A DNA stretch of 64,000 nt from positions 47,827 to 111,826 of the forward strand of contig JAIYBW010000008.1 of the NCBI GenBank assembly GCA_027488375.1. The letters are read 5' to 3'. The notes beneath the pieces were generated by a model that saw only the letters and a program-made list of their open reading frames with translations, made no database searches and was not told where the DNA came from. Positions within the stretch are counted from its first letter, which is position 1, and the number at the start of each line of letters is the position of its first letter. Source of the stretch: Pseudomonadota bacterium. Lineage in GTDB: Bacteria > Bdellovibrionota > Bacteriovoracia > Bacteriovoracales > Bacteriovoracaceae. Position numbers and translations under genes: made by a program. This document shows, in pieces, positions 45,252 to 54,547 of this stretch.

Positions 45252-46185
45252 AGTTGGCGCCGTCAGATGTTCCCCAATCTGGAATCTCTCTAAGACCATT
45301 CATCAGCATTCTTTGTCCTACCACTGAGAGAATAAATGAATCAAAGGCCTGTTCATTTTTTATAATGGTCTCAAGGTCATTTTCGTAGATAAAAATATCC
45401 ATGTGTTTTTCAATCTGCTGAACAATCATCTCTCGGGCCGCACTGGCCAGTTCAAGATCAAAAAGTTGCAACAAGGTAGACTTAGAAATAACTTTGGCGC
45501 GATAGAGTTCAATGAGAGAGATCTCTATACTAGACTCGAACATCTGAAGGTCTCGAGGTAAGTGACGCACGAGATATTTTAGTCGAGCAAGTAACATGAC
45601 AGACACATTTCCAAAAGAGTCATAGGACATTTTGAAAACTTCTAGGAGTTGATCGTAGTAATTTTTCCAGACCCAAAAATCAATCGGACGATGCCAGTAA
45701 GGAACAAACCCCTTTCTCAATTTTCTTTTAAAAGAACGTGAAAGCATGTGCTCATCAGCGTTTTTCTTGGTGAGATTTTTTGAATAATCAATCTCGAGAG
45801 AAGCGACTCGGTCTTGTTCGTATTTTTTAGGATTATTTTTTTCGGCCTCTGCATCTTCATCTAGAAGCTTTTGCATCTCCTCTCGCACTTCAACAACTTC
45901 ACGGCGAGGGCAAGCGTGAGCACCAGTACAATTTGTTAAACAGGCTTCTTCGCAAGGTGGGCGAGAGAGAGGAAAATCAACAATCAGTTGCCTCAGTTCA
46001 TACTGCTCAACCCAAGAAGCAATGATTTCATCACGATCACGAATCTCCTCATCTTTAACTTGATGAAGAGATTTTAAAAACCAGCGCTTTTTTTCGGGAT
46101 AATATTCAAGGAGAGAAAGAAAAAAGTTTTCCCTTCTTCCTCCTCCTAAACTCATGCCTGCGACGTTTTTTGGTCTATTTCCCAA
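45220..46185 (-). CDS. Unrecognised protein with a CX3CX3CX5C cluster
   Basis: A 321-residue soluble protein. I keep the TTG start at 46185 because AAGAGGA lies 8 nt upstream and it preserves the strand NVAGMSLGGGRRENFF. An ATG at 46155 would cut that strand. After LIVDFPLSRPP (residues 67-77) comes CEEACLTNCTGAHAC with Cys78, 82, 86 and 92, possibly a metal or cluster site. The N-terminal strand-turn and VDFPLS pattern faintly recall RNase-H-fold nuclease-like families such as DUF429, but this is not secure. The middle is highly charged and helical. It lies 11 nt after the GHMP kinase gene. Confidence 0.5.
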   Translation of the reverse strand: MGNRPKNVAGMSLGGGRRENFFLSLLEYYPEKKRWFLKSLHQVKDEEIRDRDEIIASWVEQYELRQLIVDFPLSRPPCEEACLTNCTGAHACPRREVVEVREEMQKLLDEDAEAEKNNPKKYEQDRVASLEIDYSKNLTKKNADEHMLSRSFKRKLRKGFVPYWHRPIDFWVWKNYYDQLLEVFKMSYDSFGNVSVMLLARLKYLVRHLPRDLQMFESSIEISLIELYRAKVISKSTLLQLFDLELASAAREMIVQQIEKHMDIFIYENDLETIIKNEQAFDSFILSVVGQRMLMNGLREIPDWGTSDGANFIVPSFLAQG

Positions 46186-46196
46186 GCTTATTCCTC

Positions 46197-47210
46197 TTAA
46201 AGAGGCGACTCCACTTTGAAAGGAAGGATCTCCATACCATGGGCCCTCACTTTGGTCTCGATCAAGTTTGGATCAAGTCCTTTGTGAACCAGGATAAAGC
46301 AGCCTCCCCCACCGGCGCCGCACATCTTTAATCCTAACACATTTCCTTCATTTTTTAATTCAGAGGTGAATTGACGAATTTTCTCTGTTGTAATGCCTGG
46401 AAATAACTTCTCGCGCTCAAGTCCCTCTTGGGCAATATTTTCTAGCATCTGGTCCCATTTGCGCTCTTTAAGGGCAAGATAGGTCGCATGAGAAATTTGG
46501 GCAATCCGGTTTAACCCTTCTACCACTTCAGGTTTCTTATCAAAAAAACCTTTATAAACTTCCCAATTATTGATGCCTGAAGCTCGAGACTGACCAGATG
46601 AAATAAGAGTGAGGTGAGTTTCTAATATATGCTTGAGTTCATCCGAGTAAAGTTGCTCGACTTTAATTTCTCCTTCAACACCTTTAACGGCGAGAACTCC
46701 ACCCGTTAGAGCAGGGAAATAATCTTGATAGCCGGCCATCCCTTGATTCAGAATTCGGCTCTCAACTGCCTTCACTCGAAGAACAGCATTGTGACGGTCA
46801 TAATTATGTCCCGTGAAATTACACAGGGCCCGATAAAGAGTCACTCCCATGGCCGAAGAACCACCAAGACCTGAACCGGCCGGAGCTCCTGATGAAAGTT
46901 CTAATTTGAGACCAGAATTAATATTAAAAAGTCTCAAAATCTGTAGCACAAAAGACATTTCAGCAAATTCTTTTGAATACACCACTCGATCTTCAGTAAG
47001 ATCTTTGGCCTCATATTTATAGGTCTTATTATAGTCTTTAGAATGGATTTCAATCCCATCAAAAGCGATTTTTGAGAGGGTGACTGTTGCCTTAAGACCT
47101 GTGGCTACATTCAATGTCACCACATTTTTGATAATGAGATTGATGGGCTCAATATCTAGAGTTCCACCCACAAGATCAACACGAACACTTCCTTGATTAG
47201 TTACCTGCAT
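46197..47210 (-). CDS. GHMP-family sugar kinase (HddA-like)
   Basis: A 337-residue GHMP kinase. VRVDLVGGTLDIEPI carries motif 1 (substrate site). SGAPAGSGLGGSSAMGV near residue 115 is the ATP-binding motif 2. KMCGAGGGGCFI near residue 302 is motif 3. The layout resembles D-glycero-D-manno-heptose-7-phosphate kinase or similar sugar kinases, not galactokinase. The usual companions for heptose synthesis are absent here. It overlaps hpt by 14 nt. Confidence 0.75.
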   Translation of the reverse strand: MQVTNQGSVRVDLVGGTLDIEPINLIIKNVVTLNVATGLKATVTLSKIAFDGIEIHSKDYNKTYKYEAKDLTEDRVVYSKEFAEMSFVLQILRLFNINSGLKLELSSGAPAGSGLGGSSAMGVTLYRALCNFTGHNYDRHNAVLRVKAVESRILNQGMAGYQDYFPALTGGVLAVKGVEGEIKVEQLYSDELKHILETHLTLISSGQSRASGINNWEVYKGFFDKKPEVVEGLNRIAQISHATYLALKERKWDQMLENIAQEGLEREKLFPGITTEKIRQFTSELKNEGNVLGLKMCGAGGGGCFILVHKGLDPNLIETKVRAHGMEILPFKVESPL

Positions 47211-47727
47211 TTAATATTCCTATGTAAGGGAGTTCACGATAGCGGCCGGCATAGTCTAGGCCGTATCCAATGACAAATTTATCTTCAATTTCAAATCCAA
47301 GATAATCAATGGCCACATTATGCTTTAGCTTGACTGGCTTAAATAGAAGCGAAGCCAGCTTAACACTCTTTGGTTTTCGCACAGAAATCATTTCCATCAA
47401 TGTTTTAATTGTTAATCCTGTATCAACAATATCTTCAACGATCAGGACATTTTTCCCTTCAATATTGGCCGTGATATCCATCTCAAGGCGAACATTTCCA
47501 GAGCTATTTGTGGAGTCACCGTATGATGAAAGAGATATAAATTCTAAAGAAACTGGGCGATTGATTTTTTTGATAAGGTCAGAACAAAAAACAAAAGCAC
47601 CTTTCAAAACACAGATCACAATCAGATCTTCAGTGCCATAATCTTGCGTAATGGCTTTTCCTAAAGCCTCAAGCCTCAAAGCAATTTCTTCTTCTGTAAT
47701 AAGCGCTTCCGGGGTGTACATTTCCAT
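47197..47727 (-). CDS. hpt: Hypoxanthine phosphoribosyltransferase
   Basis: A 176-residue type I PRTase. The PRPP loop is VLIVEDIVDTGLT. Ile/Val-Lys pair ICVLKGAFVF forms the pyrophosphate loop. VKLKHNVAIDYLGFEIEDKFVIGYGLDY contains the purine-binding residues of HPRT. It salvages hypoxanthine and guanine. It sits between a UPRT-like gene (8 nt upstream) and the GHMP kinase, in a salvage cluster. Confidence 0.93.
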   Translation of the reverse strand: MEMYTPEALITEEEIALRLEALGKAITQDYGTEDLIVICVLKGAFVFCSDLIKKINRPVSLEFISLSSYGDSTNSSGNVRLEMDITANIEGKNVLIVEDIVDTGLTIKTLMEMISVRKPKSVKLASLLFKPVKLKHNVAIDYLGFEIEDKFVIGYGLDYAGRYRELPYIGILNAGN

Positions 47728-47735
47728 ATGATCTC

Positions 47736-48554
47736 CTAGCAGTATGAGTTGTTCAGGATTTCTCCAAGGCCACCCGCGCCCGGTACAATATATTGAGTTG
47801 AATTAAGACCTTTTTCCTCTGGCCAGTGCTTGCCTGGGGTCTCATTTAAAATATTTTTTTCCGAAAGACCTCGATCCAATCTTAAAGCAACGATCACGAG
47901 GTCAGGACAAGCTTTAGTCACTCTCGCCAAATATTCAGGTGTCACAATCAAATGCATGGCGACCATTTTTTGAGCGCGCCCACCTGGGAGATTTTGATAA
48001 TGCCTTACGGCCTCTACCATCGTGCCACCAGTGGCTCCCATGGGATCAGGAAAAAGCACCATCGCCTTATCAACTCCTCCCCCAATTTTAGAACCCGCCA
48101 CACTCACTCCTGTCACTTCGCCTTTTTCATTGCTCACTCGAGCAATATAAAAATGATCTTGGCGAACGTTATCCGGGTTTAAAAGATAATTTAATTTAGT
48201 GTAGCAAACTTGGGAAGGAAGTGTGCCTGCCCGGGCCAAATCAACACAAACCGCAGCGACATCAGGATCAATCACTTGCCCCTCATAACTCGCCTCGGGA
48301 TGAAAAGCCTTCATCCGAGTTTCTTGACTCACAAGTTTACGCGGAAATAATAAATCCACCACGTGATCAATCATATGACCATAAAGCATGCTCACGAGAT
48401 CATTGATGAGAGGTTGTTTGGTTTCAGGAGAACCGAGTTTTGCCAAAAGAGAAAGGCAAACTGGAGATGCAACAAGATGAACATTATCCCCATATAAATG
48501 TGGAAATTGGCTTAATGAATAAGGTAAATCTTGATGTTGAATATCTCTGGCCAT
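47736..48554 (-). CDS. Uracil phosphoribosyltransferase-like protein
   Basis: A 272-residue member of the UPRT superfamily. The PRPP loop is LFPDPMGATGGTMV (around residues 168-180), like DPMxATGGS of Upp. A C-terminal YIVPGAGGLGEIL corresponds to the uracil-binding YIVPGLGDAGDR, but with different residues at the base-binding positions. It is some 60 residues longer than bacterial Upp (about 208), with an N-terminal extension. It probably couples a nucleobase to PRPP, with a substrate that may not be uracil. It lies between tdk and hpt. Confidence 0.7.
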   Translation of the reverse strand: MARDIQHQDLPYSLSQFPHLYGDNVHLVASPVCLSLLAKLGSPETKQPLINDLVSMLYGHMIDHVVDLLFPRKLVSQETRMKAFHPEASYEGQVIDPDVAAVCVDLARAGTLPSQVCYTKLNYLLNPDNVRQDHFYIARVSNEKGEVTGVSVAGSKIGGGVDKAMVLFPDPMGATGGTMVEAVRHYQNLPGGRAQKMVAMHLIVTPEYLARVTKACPDLVIVALRLDRGLSEKNILNETPGKHWPEEKGLNSTQYIVPGAGGLGEILNNSYC

Positions 48555-48591
48555 GGTGATCTAGATTACCATGGGCCAGATTGAAATGTCT

Positions 48592-49212
48592 CTAATTTGA
48601 AAGTTGAGAAAGAGGCTTAATCTCTTCATCAAGAGGAAGCAATGCTTGTTCTTCATTTTCATCATACTGATAGTGGCCACGGCATCGTGCTTCATAAGCA
48701 TCAGTTTCGCCAAGAAGAACGCGATCCTTACTGGCGCTGAGGCGTTGAGAACGAGTCGCCGGAGCTCCGCATACTGTACAGATAGAGTGAATTTTCATCA
48801 CTTCATCGGCCAAGGCCAGAAGTGTAGGCATCGGCCCAAAGGGTTGGGCCCGGTAATCAAGATCAAGACCTGCACAAATAACTCTGAAACCACGGGCAGC
48901 AAGCTTAGTCACAACAGTGATAATATTTTCATCAAAAAATTGCACTTCATCAATGGCCACAACACGAGTTGAATCTTTAAGGCGAATCAGAATATCAACG
49001 GCATTTTCAACTGGTTCAGACTTGATGGCCTGAGAAGAGTGAGAAACCACATCTTCTTTATCATAGCGAACATCAATGGCCGGCTTAAAAATTTGAACTC
49101 TTTGTTTGGCAATTTGAGCACGCTTTACTCGACGAATAAGTTCCTCAGTTTTACCAGAAAACATGGGCCCACAAACAACTTCAATTGAACCGTGAAAGTA
49201 CTGGTGCGTCAC
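48592..49212 (-). CDS. tdk: Thymidine kinase (type II)
   Basis: A 206-residue TK1-type enzyme. The P-loop GPMFSGKT is at residues 15-22. AIDEVQFFDE holds the catalytic acid, and the lasso and zinc region includes CTVCGAPATRSQR and later ARCRGHY. It phosphorylates thymidine. The -10-like TATAAT at 49259-49254 lies about 45 nt upstream. It is the first gene of the salvage cluster running into the UPRT-like and hpt genes. Confidence 0.93.
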   Translation of the reverse strand: MTHQYFHGSIEVVCGPMFSGKTEELIRRVKRAQIAKQRVQIFKPAIDVRYDKEDVVSHSSQAIKSEPVENAVDILIRLKDSTRVVAIDEVQFFDENIITVVTKLAARGFRVICAGLDLDYRAQPFGPMPTLLALADEVMKIHSICTVCGAPATRSQRLSASKDRVLLGETDAYEARCRGHYQYDENEEQALLPLDEEIKPLSQLSN

Positions 49213-49341
49213 TAGGTCTCTCCTGTAAAAAATCTCTAAGTTCGGTGTGTGAGATTATACTTTCAAACTCCATGAAAGATGACAACGAAGCTCGGTTATA
49301 CAAGGTTATGAATTTTCGTGGCCGTAAGAAAATATCAGGGC

Positions 49342-49995
49342 CTAAACCAATGAAACTAAATAAAAAAAGATGAAAAACAAAAGCATGAGGAGCATAAAAA
49401 TAAAAGTTGAAGGGGCCAGAAGAATGACCCAGGCAAGAGATCTTGAAGCCCCAAGATTAGACCTTAAACCAGCATAAAGAAGAAAAAAGTGCAGACCAGA
49501 TTGAATGATGTCACCTAAAAAGGGAATCATTGAAAAAAGGTTCGAGCTCAAAGCATGCGTGGTGATTTGATCAGCAATTTCTTCATGGGGAAGTTCAGGA
49601 TTTAACCACTTACTGAATCGACGAATCACCCAATTCCAAACTTCAGTTGTGACCAAAGAACTAATAGGAAAAAAAATAATATCGAGAGAAGCAGAGAAGA
49701 GAATGAAGTAATAAGTCGAAAGCCCGGAACTATAAATAATGTCTTGAAGGACTGGAAAATTCTCACTCTGCAATCTAAGAAAACTCTCTAAAAAAATATT
49801 TAAAAGAAGAATTTTTCCAAGACCTCGGATAATAGCAAAGATCCAAGAGATGCCCAAAGCTTCAGACAGTTTTAAGGGGGCATAGAGTTGATCATGACCA
49901 GGTAGACTTACATGGTAACGAAACTGGTGGTGGATCCTAAAAGGATGAACCAGGACCATGATATAAGTCTCCAAAAGGGGCATGATATTTTTCAT
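49342..49995 (-). CDS. Yip1-like membrane protein
   Basis: A 217-residue protein with about five hydrophobic segments (residues 49-66, 92-111, 152-175, 183-205 and the C-terminus) and an N-terminal HPFRIHHQFRYH, a common opening of bacterial Yip1/DUF-type membrane proteins. It starts 4 nt after the DUF4340 gene and so closes the Gld-like operon, where it may help assemble or modulate the exporter. Family assignment is weak. Confidence 0.5.
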   Translation of the reverse strand: MKNIMPLLETYIMVLVHPFRIHHQFRYHVSLPGHDQLYAPLKLSEALGISWIFAIIRGLGKILLLNIFLESFLRLQSENFPVLQDIIYSSGLSTYYFILFSASLDIIFFPISSLVTTEVWNWVIRRFSKWLNPELPHEEIADQITTHALSSNLFSMIPFLGDIIQSGLHFFLLYAGLRSNLGASRSLAWVILLAPSTFIFMLLMLLFFIFFYLVSLV

Positions 49996-49999
49996 ATTT

Positions 50000-51310
50000 T
50001 TATTTTAGCATATCTCGAAAATGGGTGGGAAAAGTTTCATCTTTCAGAAGAAAATGGGCCTTAAATCCCTGAGTAAGATTAACGACTATCAATTCTTCTG
50101 CTTTACGCCACAGGAGAAGATCTTGACCAAAGATTTCGAGCCTTAAATGTGACTCAGTTAAAAGCTGTTTTTTTTCAGAACTCGCCAGCTGTGAAATCCT
50201 ATCGGCCTGATCTTTTTCGGCCAGATTAAAAAGATACATGAACAGTGTATTTAATTTATTTATATCAACTTTAAAATTTGAACATTCAAAATCCAGAGGC
50301 TGACGATTGATCACGGTGACTTTGGCTTCAAGGTCATCCTGAAAAAATCTCACATCCATGCGATCAAAAGTTTTGAAGTCATCCTGAGGAATGACTTTCT
50401 TATCCCAGTAATCTTGAAAATGAAGAAAGAAAATTTTTAAAGTGCCTCCAACCATTAGCCAGGCCTTCTTGAGTTTTGTATCAAGGATATAAGAATCGGC
50501 AGATCCAGAACTCCCCAACCAAAGCTCCCAAGTCACTTGATCTTTATCATCGCTAAAAATAATTTTTCCAAGTGGTGAGGCTTTCAACTTTTCCGAATAG
50601 GGAACTTCTTTTTTAAGGTTAACTTGGGTCAAGATAGAATTAAATTTTTCTTTTAAATGATCATGAACATTGATCCCCTTAAGAGGCGCAGGATTTATTT
50701 TATTCCTTTTAAGATCAAGTTCATAACCAGGTCTTCCTTCTGCTTCAATTAAAACTTTTCCAAAAGGTAAAGAGGGATAAAAACGAAATAATTGATTTTC
50801 ATAAATGTCGTCTGCTTTTTTAAGCAGGACAGTTTTTAAATCTTCAAGTTTTATTTCTTCAATTTTAGATTCATCGTCCGTAATTTCTCCACTTGCTCCC
50901 TCTATCACTGCAACGATAATTTTATCCCCTTGTGAAAGATAAAATCCCTGACGATCAAGAGTCATATCCCCTAATTGCCAATTGATACCGTTAATTTTAA
51001 ATGAAAGAGGACTAGAGAAATAATTTTTAATCTCACCATCGACTGTCTTAATCATTTTAAGTGAAGTCAATTTCTTTAAGAACTGAGTCATGAGGTTATG
51101 AGAGACTAATTTCTCTCCCATCAACCACTGATCATTCTTTTTAACAATCTCAACTTCTCCCCATGCTAGGCTTGCGATATCACTCTCTTTAATTAATTGA
51201 TGTTTGGCATGCTCTTCCTCTCTGTGCTGAAGGGTCCTTTTCTCCTGAAAGAAATAAGTGGCCGTCAGCAAAATGATAAGGAAGCCAAAAAGAGTGAGAT
51301 TTTTTTTCAT
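50000..51310 (-). CDS. DUF4340 protein (Gld-associated)
   Basis: A 436-residue protein with an N-terminal membrane anchor (residues 4-20) and a long, strand-rich, periplasmic domain. Its context and plan match DUF4340 proteins, which occur in operons with Gld-type ABC exporters. Repeated L/I-x-F/W alternations and charged loops (such as WQLGDMTLDRQGFYL) support the fold. Its start overlaps the stop of the GldG-like gene (ATGA). Function inferred to be an extracytoplasmic accessory of the exporter. Confidence 0.7.
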   Translation of the reverse strand: MKKNLTLFGFLIILLTATYFFQEKRTLQHREEEHAKHQLIKESDIASLAWGEVEIVKKNDQWLMGEKLVSHNLMTQFLKKLTSLKMIKTVDGEIKNYFSSPLSFKINGINWQLGDMTLDRQGFYLSQGDKIIVAVIEGASGEITDDESKIEEIKLEDLKTVLLKKADDIYENQLFRFYPSLPFGKVLIEAEGRPGYELDLKRNKINPAPLKGINVHDHLKEKFNSILTQVNLKKEVPYSEKLKASPLGKIIFSDDKDQVTWELWLGSSGSADSYILDTKLKKAWLMVGGTLKIFFLHFQDYWDKKVIPQDDFKTFDRMDVRFFQDDLEAKVTVINRQPLDFECSNFKVDINKLNTLFMYLFNLAEKDQADRISQLASSEKKQLLTESHLRLEIFGQDLLLWRKAEELIVVNLTQGFKAHFLLKDETFPTHFRDMLK

Positions 51311-52842
51311 AGTAGTCGACGTCTACGGTAGATAAAAATCCCCGCTCCAAAGAAAACAATCGGGACAATCAGAATAGCAATCACAAATATCATTTGAATG
51401 TGTTGGGCACTTAAAATAACGGGAAATTCTTCTAGGCCCGGTCGATTAAAGGAGATAATTCCTTCATCTTTGACAAGCCAAGAAATGCTATTTAAAAGAA
51501 GTGTCGTGTTGCCTGATTGATTTTGATAAGCGTTGATCAAAAAAGAACTTGAGCCCAAAAGAATAAATCTTGAATCCTTGTTGGCACCGGCCCCTACTCG
51601 CTCACCTACACCCAAGAGCCCCACTGGCCCTTTTTGGTCTTTACCCTCTTGGTAATGGGCCTTACCCGTTGTAATACCTTTAAGATCAGTTTCGGCCCAA
51701 CTTCCTGGGAAAGGAGAAGTCGAAGCGAGTATAACAGCTGCATCATTACCTTCGATCGTACTGACGGATGAACTCAAAGGAAAAACAGTTCTCTGATTAA
51801 AGGCAGAGGTAATGGGATGATTCTCTTCATATTTACTGATGATAGGAATTGTCGCCTCAGCTCCTTGAATGGTTGAAAGCCGATCAATCACAACGTCTTT
51901 ACCAAGCTTAAGTCCAAAAGGTTTTGCAAGACGCGTGAGATTTTCATAAACTTCAGATTTAAAAGCGGGGGCAAGAGCAAGAAATAAACTTCCCCCTTGA
52001 TTTAAGTAATCTTCTACCATTTTAGCTTCAGCATCAAAAAAACCCGCAATTGGCCCAAGAATTAAAAGTCCGGAAGCATCAGCAGGAATTTTATCAATCT
52101 TAGTCAGGTCAAGATTTTTAACCTCATAATTCTGCTCTCTTAATTTACGACAAATTTCAGAAATCCCCTCTTGAGAAGTCTGCTCACAAGATAATTCCTC
52201 ATGTCCTGTGACAACATAAAGATTTACTTTTTCTTCTTTCACAATTTTGAGGATGGCATTCGTAATAGCGAGCTCATCACCTATTTGAAAACGTGACTCA
52301 CGACCTTGATAAGTCATGAGAACCGTACCGTTTTGAGTAATATTTTTCTCTTTTACAAGATCTGGTCTGACATCCGTATCAATGGCAGAAATTTTAATCG
52401 ACTTATTTTGAGCTTCATAAAGTTTAAGCACATCAATCATCGGCTTCCATTCTTCTCGTCGAGCAAAAATTGTTAACGATAATGGCGTTTTAATGAGAGA
52501 TAAAATCTTCTTAGATTGATCGGTGAGAGAATTTCTTTGTTCACGGGACAAATCAAATTCTCGGTAATTTTTATTACCTAAGTAGTTCACAACACCAAGG
52601 ATAGATAAGATAAGGATTAAATTTAAGACATGGTAAATGACATGTTTAAAATACTGACTTCGGACAAAAATGCCGATTTCTTTCCATCTAATGAAACAGA
52701 GAAGAAGCGCAAGCGAAACAGTAAAAACACTCATGCCAATATTTAAGGCTTTGTATTCCGGGGCAGCAATCCAAAGACTTAAAGTTGAAAGTCCAACAAG
52801 AATATTTATAATGACCCAAAGTGGGTAAAGCCACATTTTCAT
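51307..52842 (-). CDS. GldG-like ABC transporter auxiliary protein
   Basis: A 511-residue protein from ATG 52842, with GGAGGA 8 nt upstream. A TTG at 52848 is less likely. Two N-terminal and one C-terminal transmembrane segments flank a large periplasmic domain with the GldG/ABC-auxiliary motifs: LSREQRNSLTDQSKKIL, VTGHEELS and LLILGPIAGFFDAEAKMVEDYLNQGGSLFLAL (first part shown). It pairs with the GldF-like permease. TAATG couples it to the permease gene. Confidence 0.8.
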   Translation of the reverse strand: MKMWLYPLWVIINILVGLSTLSLWIAAPEYKALNIGMSVFTVSLALLLCFIRWKEIGIFVRSQYFKHVIYHVLNLILILSILGVVNYLGNKNYREFDLSREQRNSLTDQSKKILSLIKTPLSLTIFARREEWKPMIDVLKLYEAQNKSIKISAIDTDVRPDLVKEKNITQNGTVLMTYQGRESRFQIGDELAITNAILKIVKEEKVNLYVVTGHEELSCEQTSQEGISEICRKLREQNYEVKNLDLTKIDKIPADASGLLILGPIAGFFDAEAKMVEDYLNQGGSLFLALAPAFKSEVYENLTRLAKPFGLKLGKDVVIDRLSTIQGAEATIPIISKYEENHPITSAFNQRTVFPLSSSVSTIEGNDAAVILASTSPFPGSWAETDLKGITTGKAHYQEGKDQKGPVGLLGVGERVGAGANKDSRFILLGSSSFLINAYQNQSGNTTLLLNSISWLVKDEGIISFNRPGLEEFPVILSAQHIQMIFVIAILIVPIVFFGAGIFIYRRRRLL

Positions 52843-53597
52843 TACCAATTCCTCCGGCCAAGACTTTTCACGGTGAGGAGTGAAAAAATAAAAATAAAAC
52901 TGAAATAATAAATGAGATCTTGAGTTCCTAAAACTCCCCGAAGAAGTCGTTCAAAATGAGAGGTAATCCCAATATAAGTAAAAATTTCAGCAACAAGATA
53001 ATTTGAATTAAGATGCCCTCCCCAAGTAATCATCCACAAAAACATAATTCCTAAAATAGAAAGAAGTCCTGCAATGACTTGATTGGATGAAATAGATGAG
53101 CAAAACATACCTAAGGAAATATAGGCTCCTGCATTCATGAGAACTGCTAAGTAAGAAGTTCCAATAAGTTTGAAATCTTTGATTCCAACTCCCCAAATCA
53201 CTAAAGGGAAAATAATGGTGACTGCAAGAAAACATAGAACAAGAGTTAAAGCTGCAAGGCCTTTAGATAGGACTAATTCCCAATCTTTAACGGGAGAGGC
53301 CCAGTAAAGATCGAGGGTTTCAAGTCTTCGTTCTTCCGAGAAGAGCTTCATCGTCATGAGAGGAATAAAAACAAGAAAGAGAAAATTAACATTGGCAAAG
53401 AACTTCAGGACAACTTCTTCGACAAAAGATATTTGCTCTGTGTACTCAGGAGGTAAGCTTTGAATCCCATCAGAATAAGTAACAAGAAGATTAAAAAAAA
53501 CAATTCCACTAATAAGTGAAAAAAGTCCGATGAGTACATACGCCAAAGGGGCGCTAAAGTAAGATTCAACTTCTTTTTTCCAGATTGTAAAAATCAT
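52842..53597 (-). CDS. GldF-like ABC-2 permease
   Basis: A 251-residue membrane protein with six transmembrane segments. The N-terminal FTIWKKEVESYFSAPLAYVLI and the motif MKLFSEERRLETLDLYWASPV are typical of ABC-2/GldF permeases. It lies between the ATPase gene (4-nt overlap) and the GldG-like gene. The substrate is unknown. In Bacteroidetes this complex is needed for gliding. Confidence 0.8.
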   Translation of the reverse strand: MIFTIWKKEVESYFSAPLAYVLIGLFSLISGIVFFNLLVTYSDGIQSLPPEYTEQISFVEEVVLKFFANVNFLFLVFIPLMTMKLFSEERRLETLDLYWASPVKDWELVLSKGLAALTLVLCFLAVTIIFPLVIWGVGIKDFKLIGTSYLAVLMNAGAYISLGMFCSSISSNQVIAGLLSILGIMFLWMITWGGHLNSNYLVAEIFTYIGITSHFERLLRGVLGTQDLIYYFSFIFIFSLLTVKSLGRRNW

Positions 53598-54520
53598 CGA
53601 TTCTCCGTCATGTGTAAGAAAATATCTTCTAGTTCTGGTGACTCCATTTGTAGAGTCATAAGATGCAATCCCCGATCAATAAGAAACTTACCTAGATCGG
53701 CCCGTTGGTCTTTTTCAGATGAAAAATTAACTAAGTACACTTCTTCATTAGAAAGTTGTGAATGGTGCTGGATCTCAAATGAACCAAATGAGGAGAGATC
53801 AGGTAGCGACTCTCCAGTTCCAAGACCAATTTTAAGCACTAAACCTTGTCTAAATTTTCGATGAATCTCAGCCAAGTCTCCAGAGGCCCGAATTCGACCT
53901 TTATGAATAATTGTAATTTGATCGCACAGTTGCTCCACTTCACTCAAAACATGAGAGGAGAATAGGATTGTTTTTTTGGCCGAAAGCTTTTTAATAAAAT
54001 CTCTTAATTCAACCACGGCTTGAGGATCGAGCCCATTTGTCGGCTCATCTAAAATTAAAAATGGAGCATCATAAACAAGGGCCTGAGCAAGTCCTACTCT
54101 TTGTTTAAAACCTTTAGAAAGATTTCCAATCAATCTTCCTTTGACTTCAGTGAGCTTAAGCTCTTCCATCACATGATCAACTTGCTCTCGAATATTTTTT
54201 ACTCCGTGAAGTTTGGCAATAAATTGGAGGAATTTTTCAACCTTCATATCTAAATACAAAGGTGCATTTTCTGGAAGTAACCCAATTTTATTTTTAAGTT
54301 CCTGGCCCTCTGGAGTCACCTTCTGCCCGAATAAGCTGATAGTTCCGGAAGATACGGGCAAAAGGCCCGCAATCATTTTCATGGTGGTTGATTTCCCGGC
54401 CCCATTGGGCCCCAAGAACCCATGGATCGAACCGGATTCCACGGAAAAGCTCACGTTTGAAACCGCTACTCTCCCAGGATATTCTCTAGTAACTCCGTCA
54501 ACTAACAATATTTTGTCCAT
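53594..54520 (-). CDS. GldA-like ABC transporter ATPase
   Basis: A 308-residue ATPase. Walker A is LGPNGAGKSTTMKM, the signature LSKGFKQRVGLAQ, Walker B FLILDEPTNGLDP, and the switch His lies in FSSHVLSE. A C-terminal extension of about 80 residues is typical of the GldA/NatA group. It is the first gene of the operon and is divergent from the NrnA-like gene with only 27 nt between them. Confidence 0.85.
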   Translation of the reverse strand: MDKILLVDGVTREYPGRVAVSNVSFSVESGSIHGFLGPNGAGKSTTMKMIAGLLPVSSGTISLFGQKVTPEGQELKNKIGLLPENAPLYLDMKVEKFLQFIAKLHGVKNIREQVDHVMEELKLTEVKGRLIGNLSKGFKQRVGLAQALVYDAPFLILDEPTNGLDPQAVVELRDFIKKLSAKKTILFSSHVLSEVEQLCDQITIIHKGRIRASGDLAEIHRKFRQGLVLKIGLGTGESLPDLSSFGSFEIQHHSQLSNEEVYLVNFSSEKDQRADLGKFLIDRGLHLMTLQMESPELEDIFLHMTENR

Positions 54521-54547
54521 AAATGATCCAAATCAGATTAATATAAA

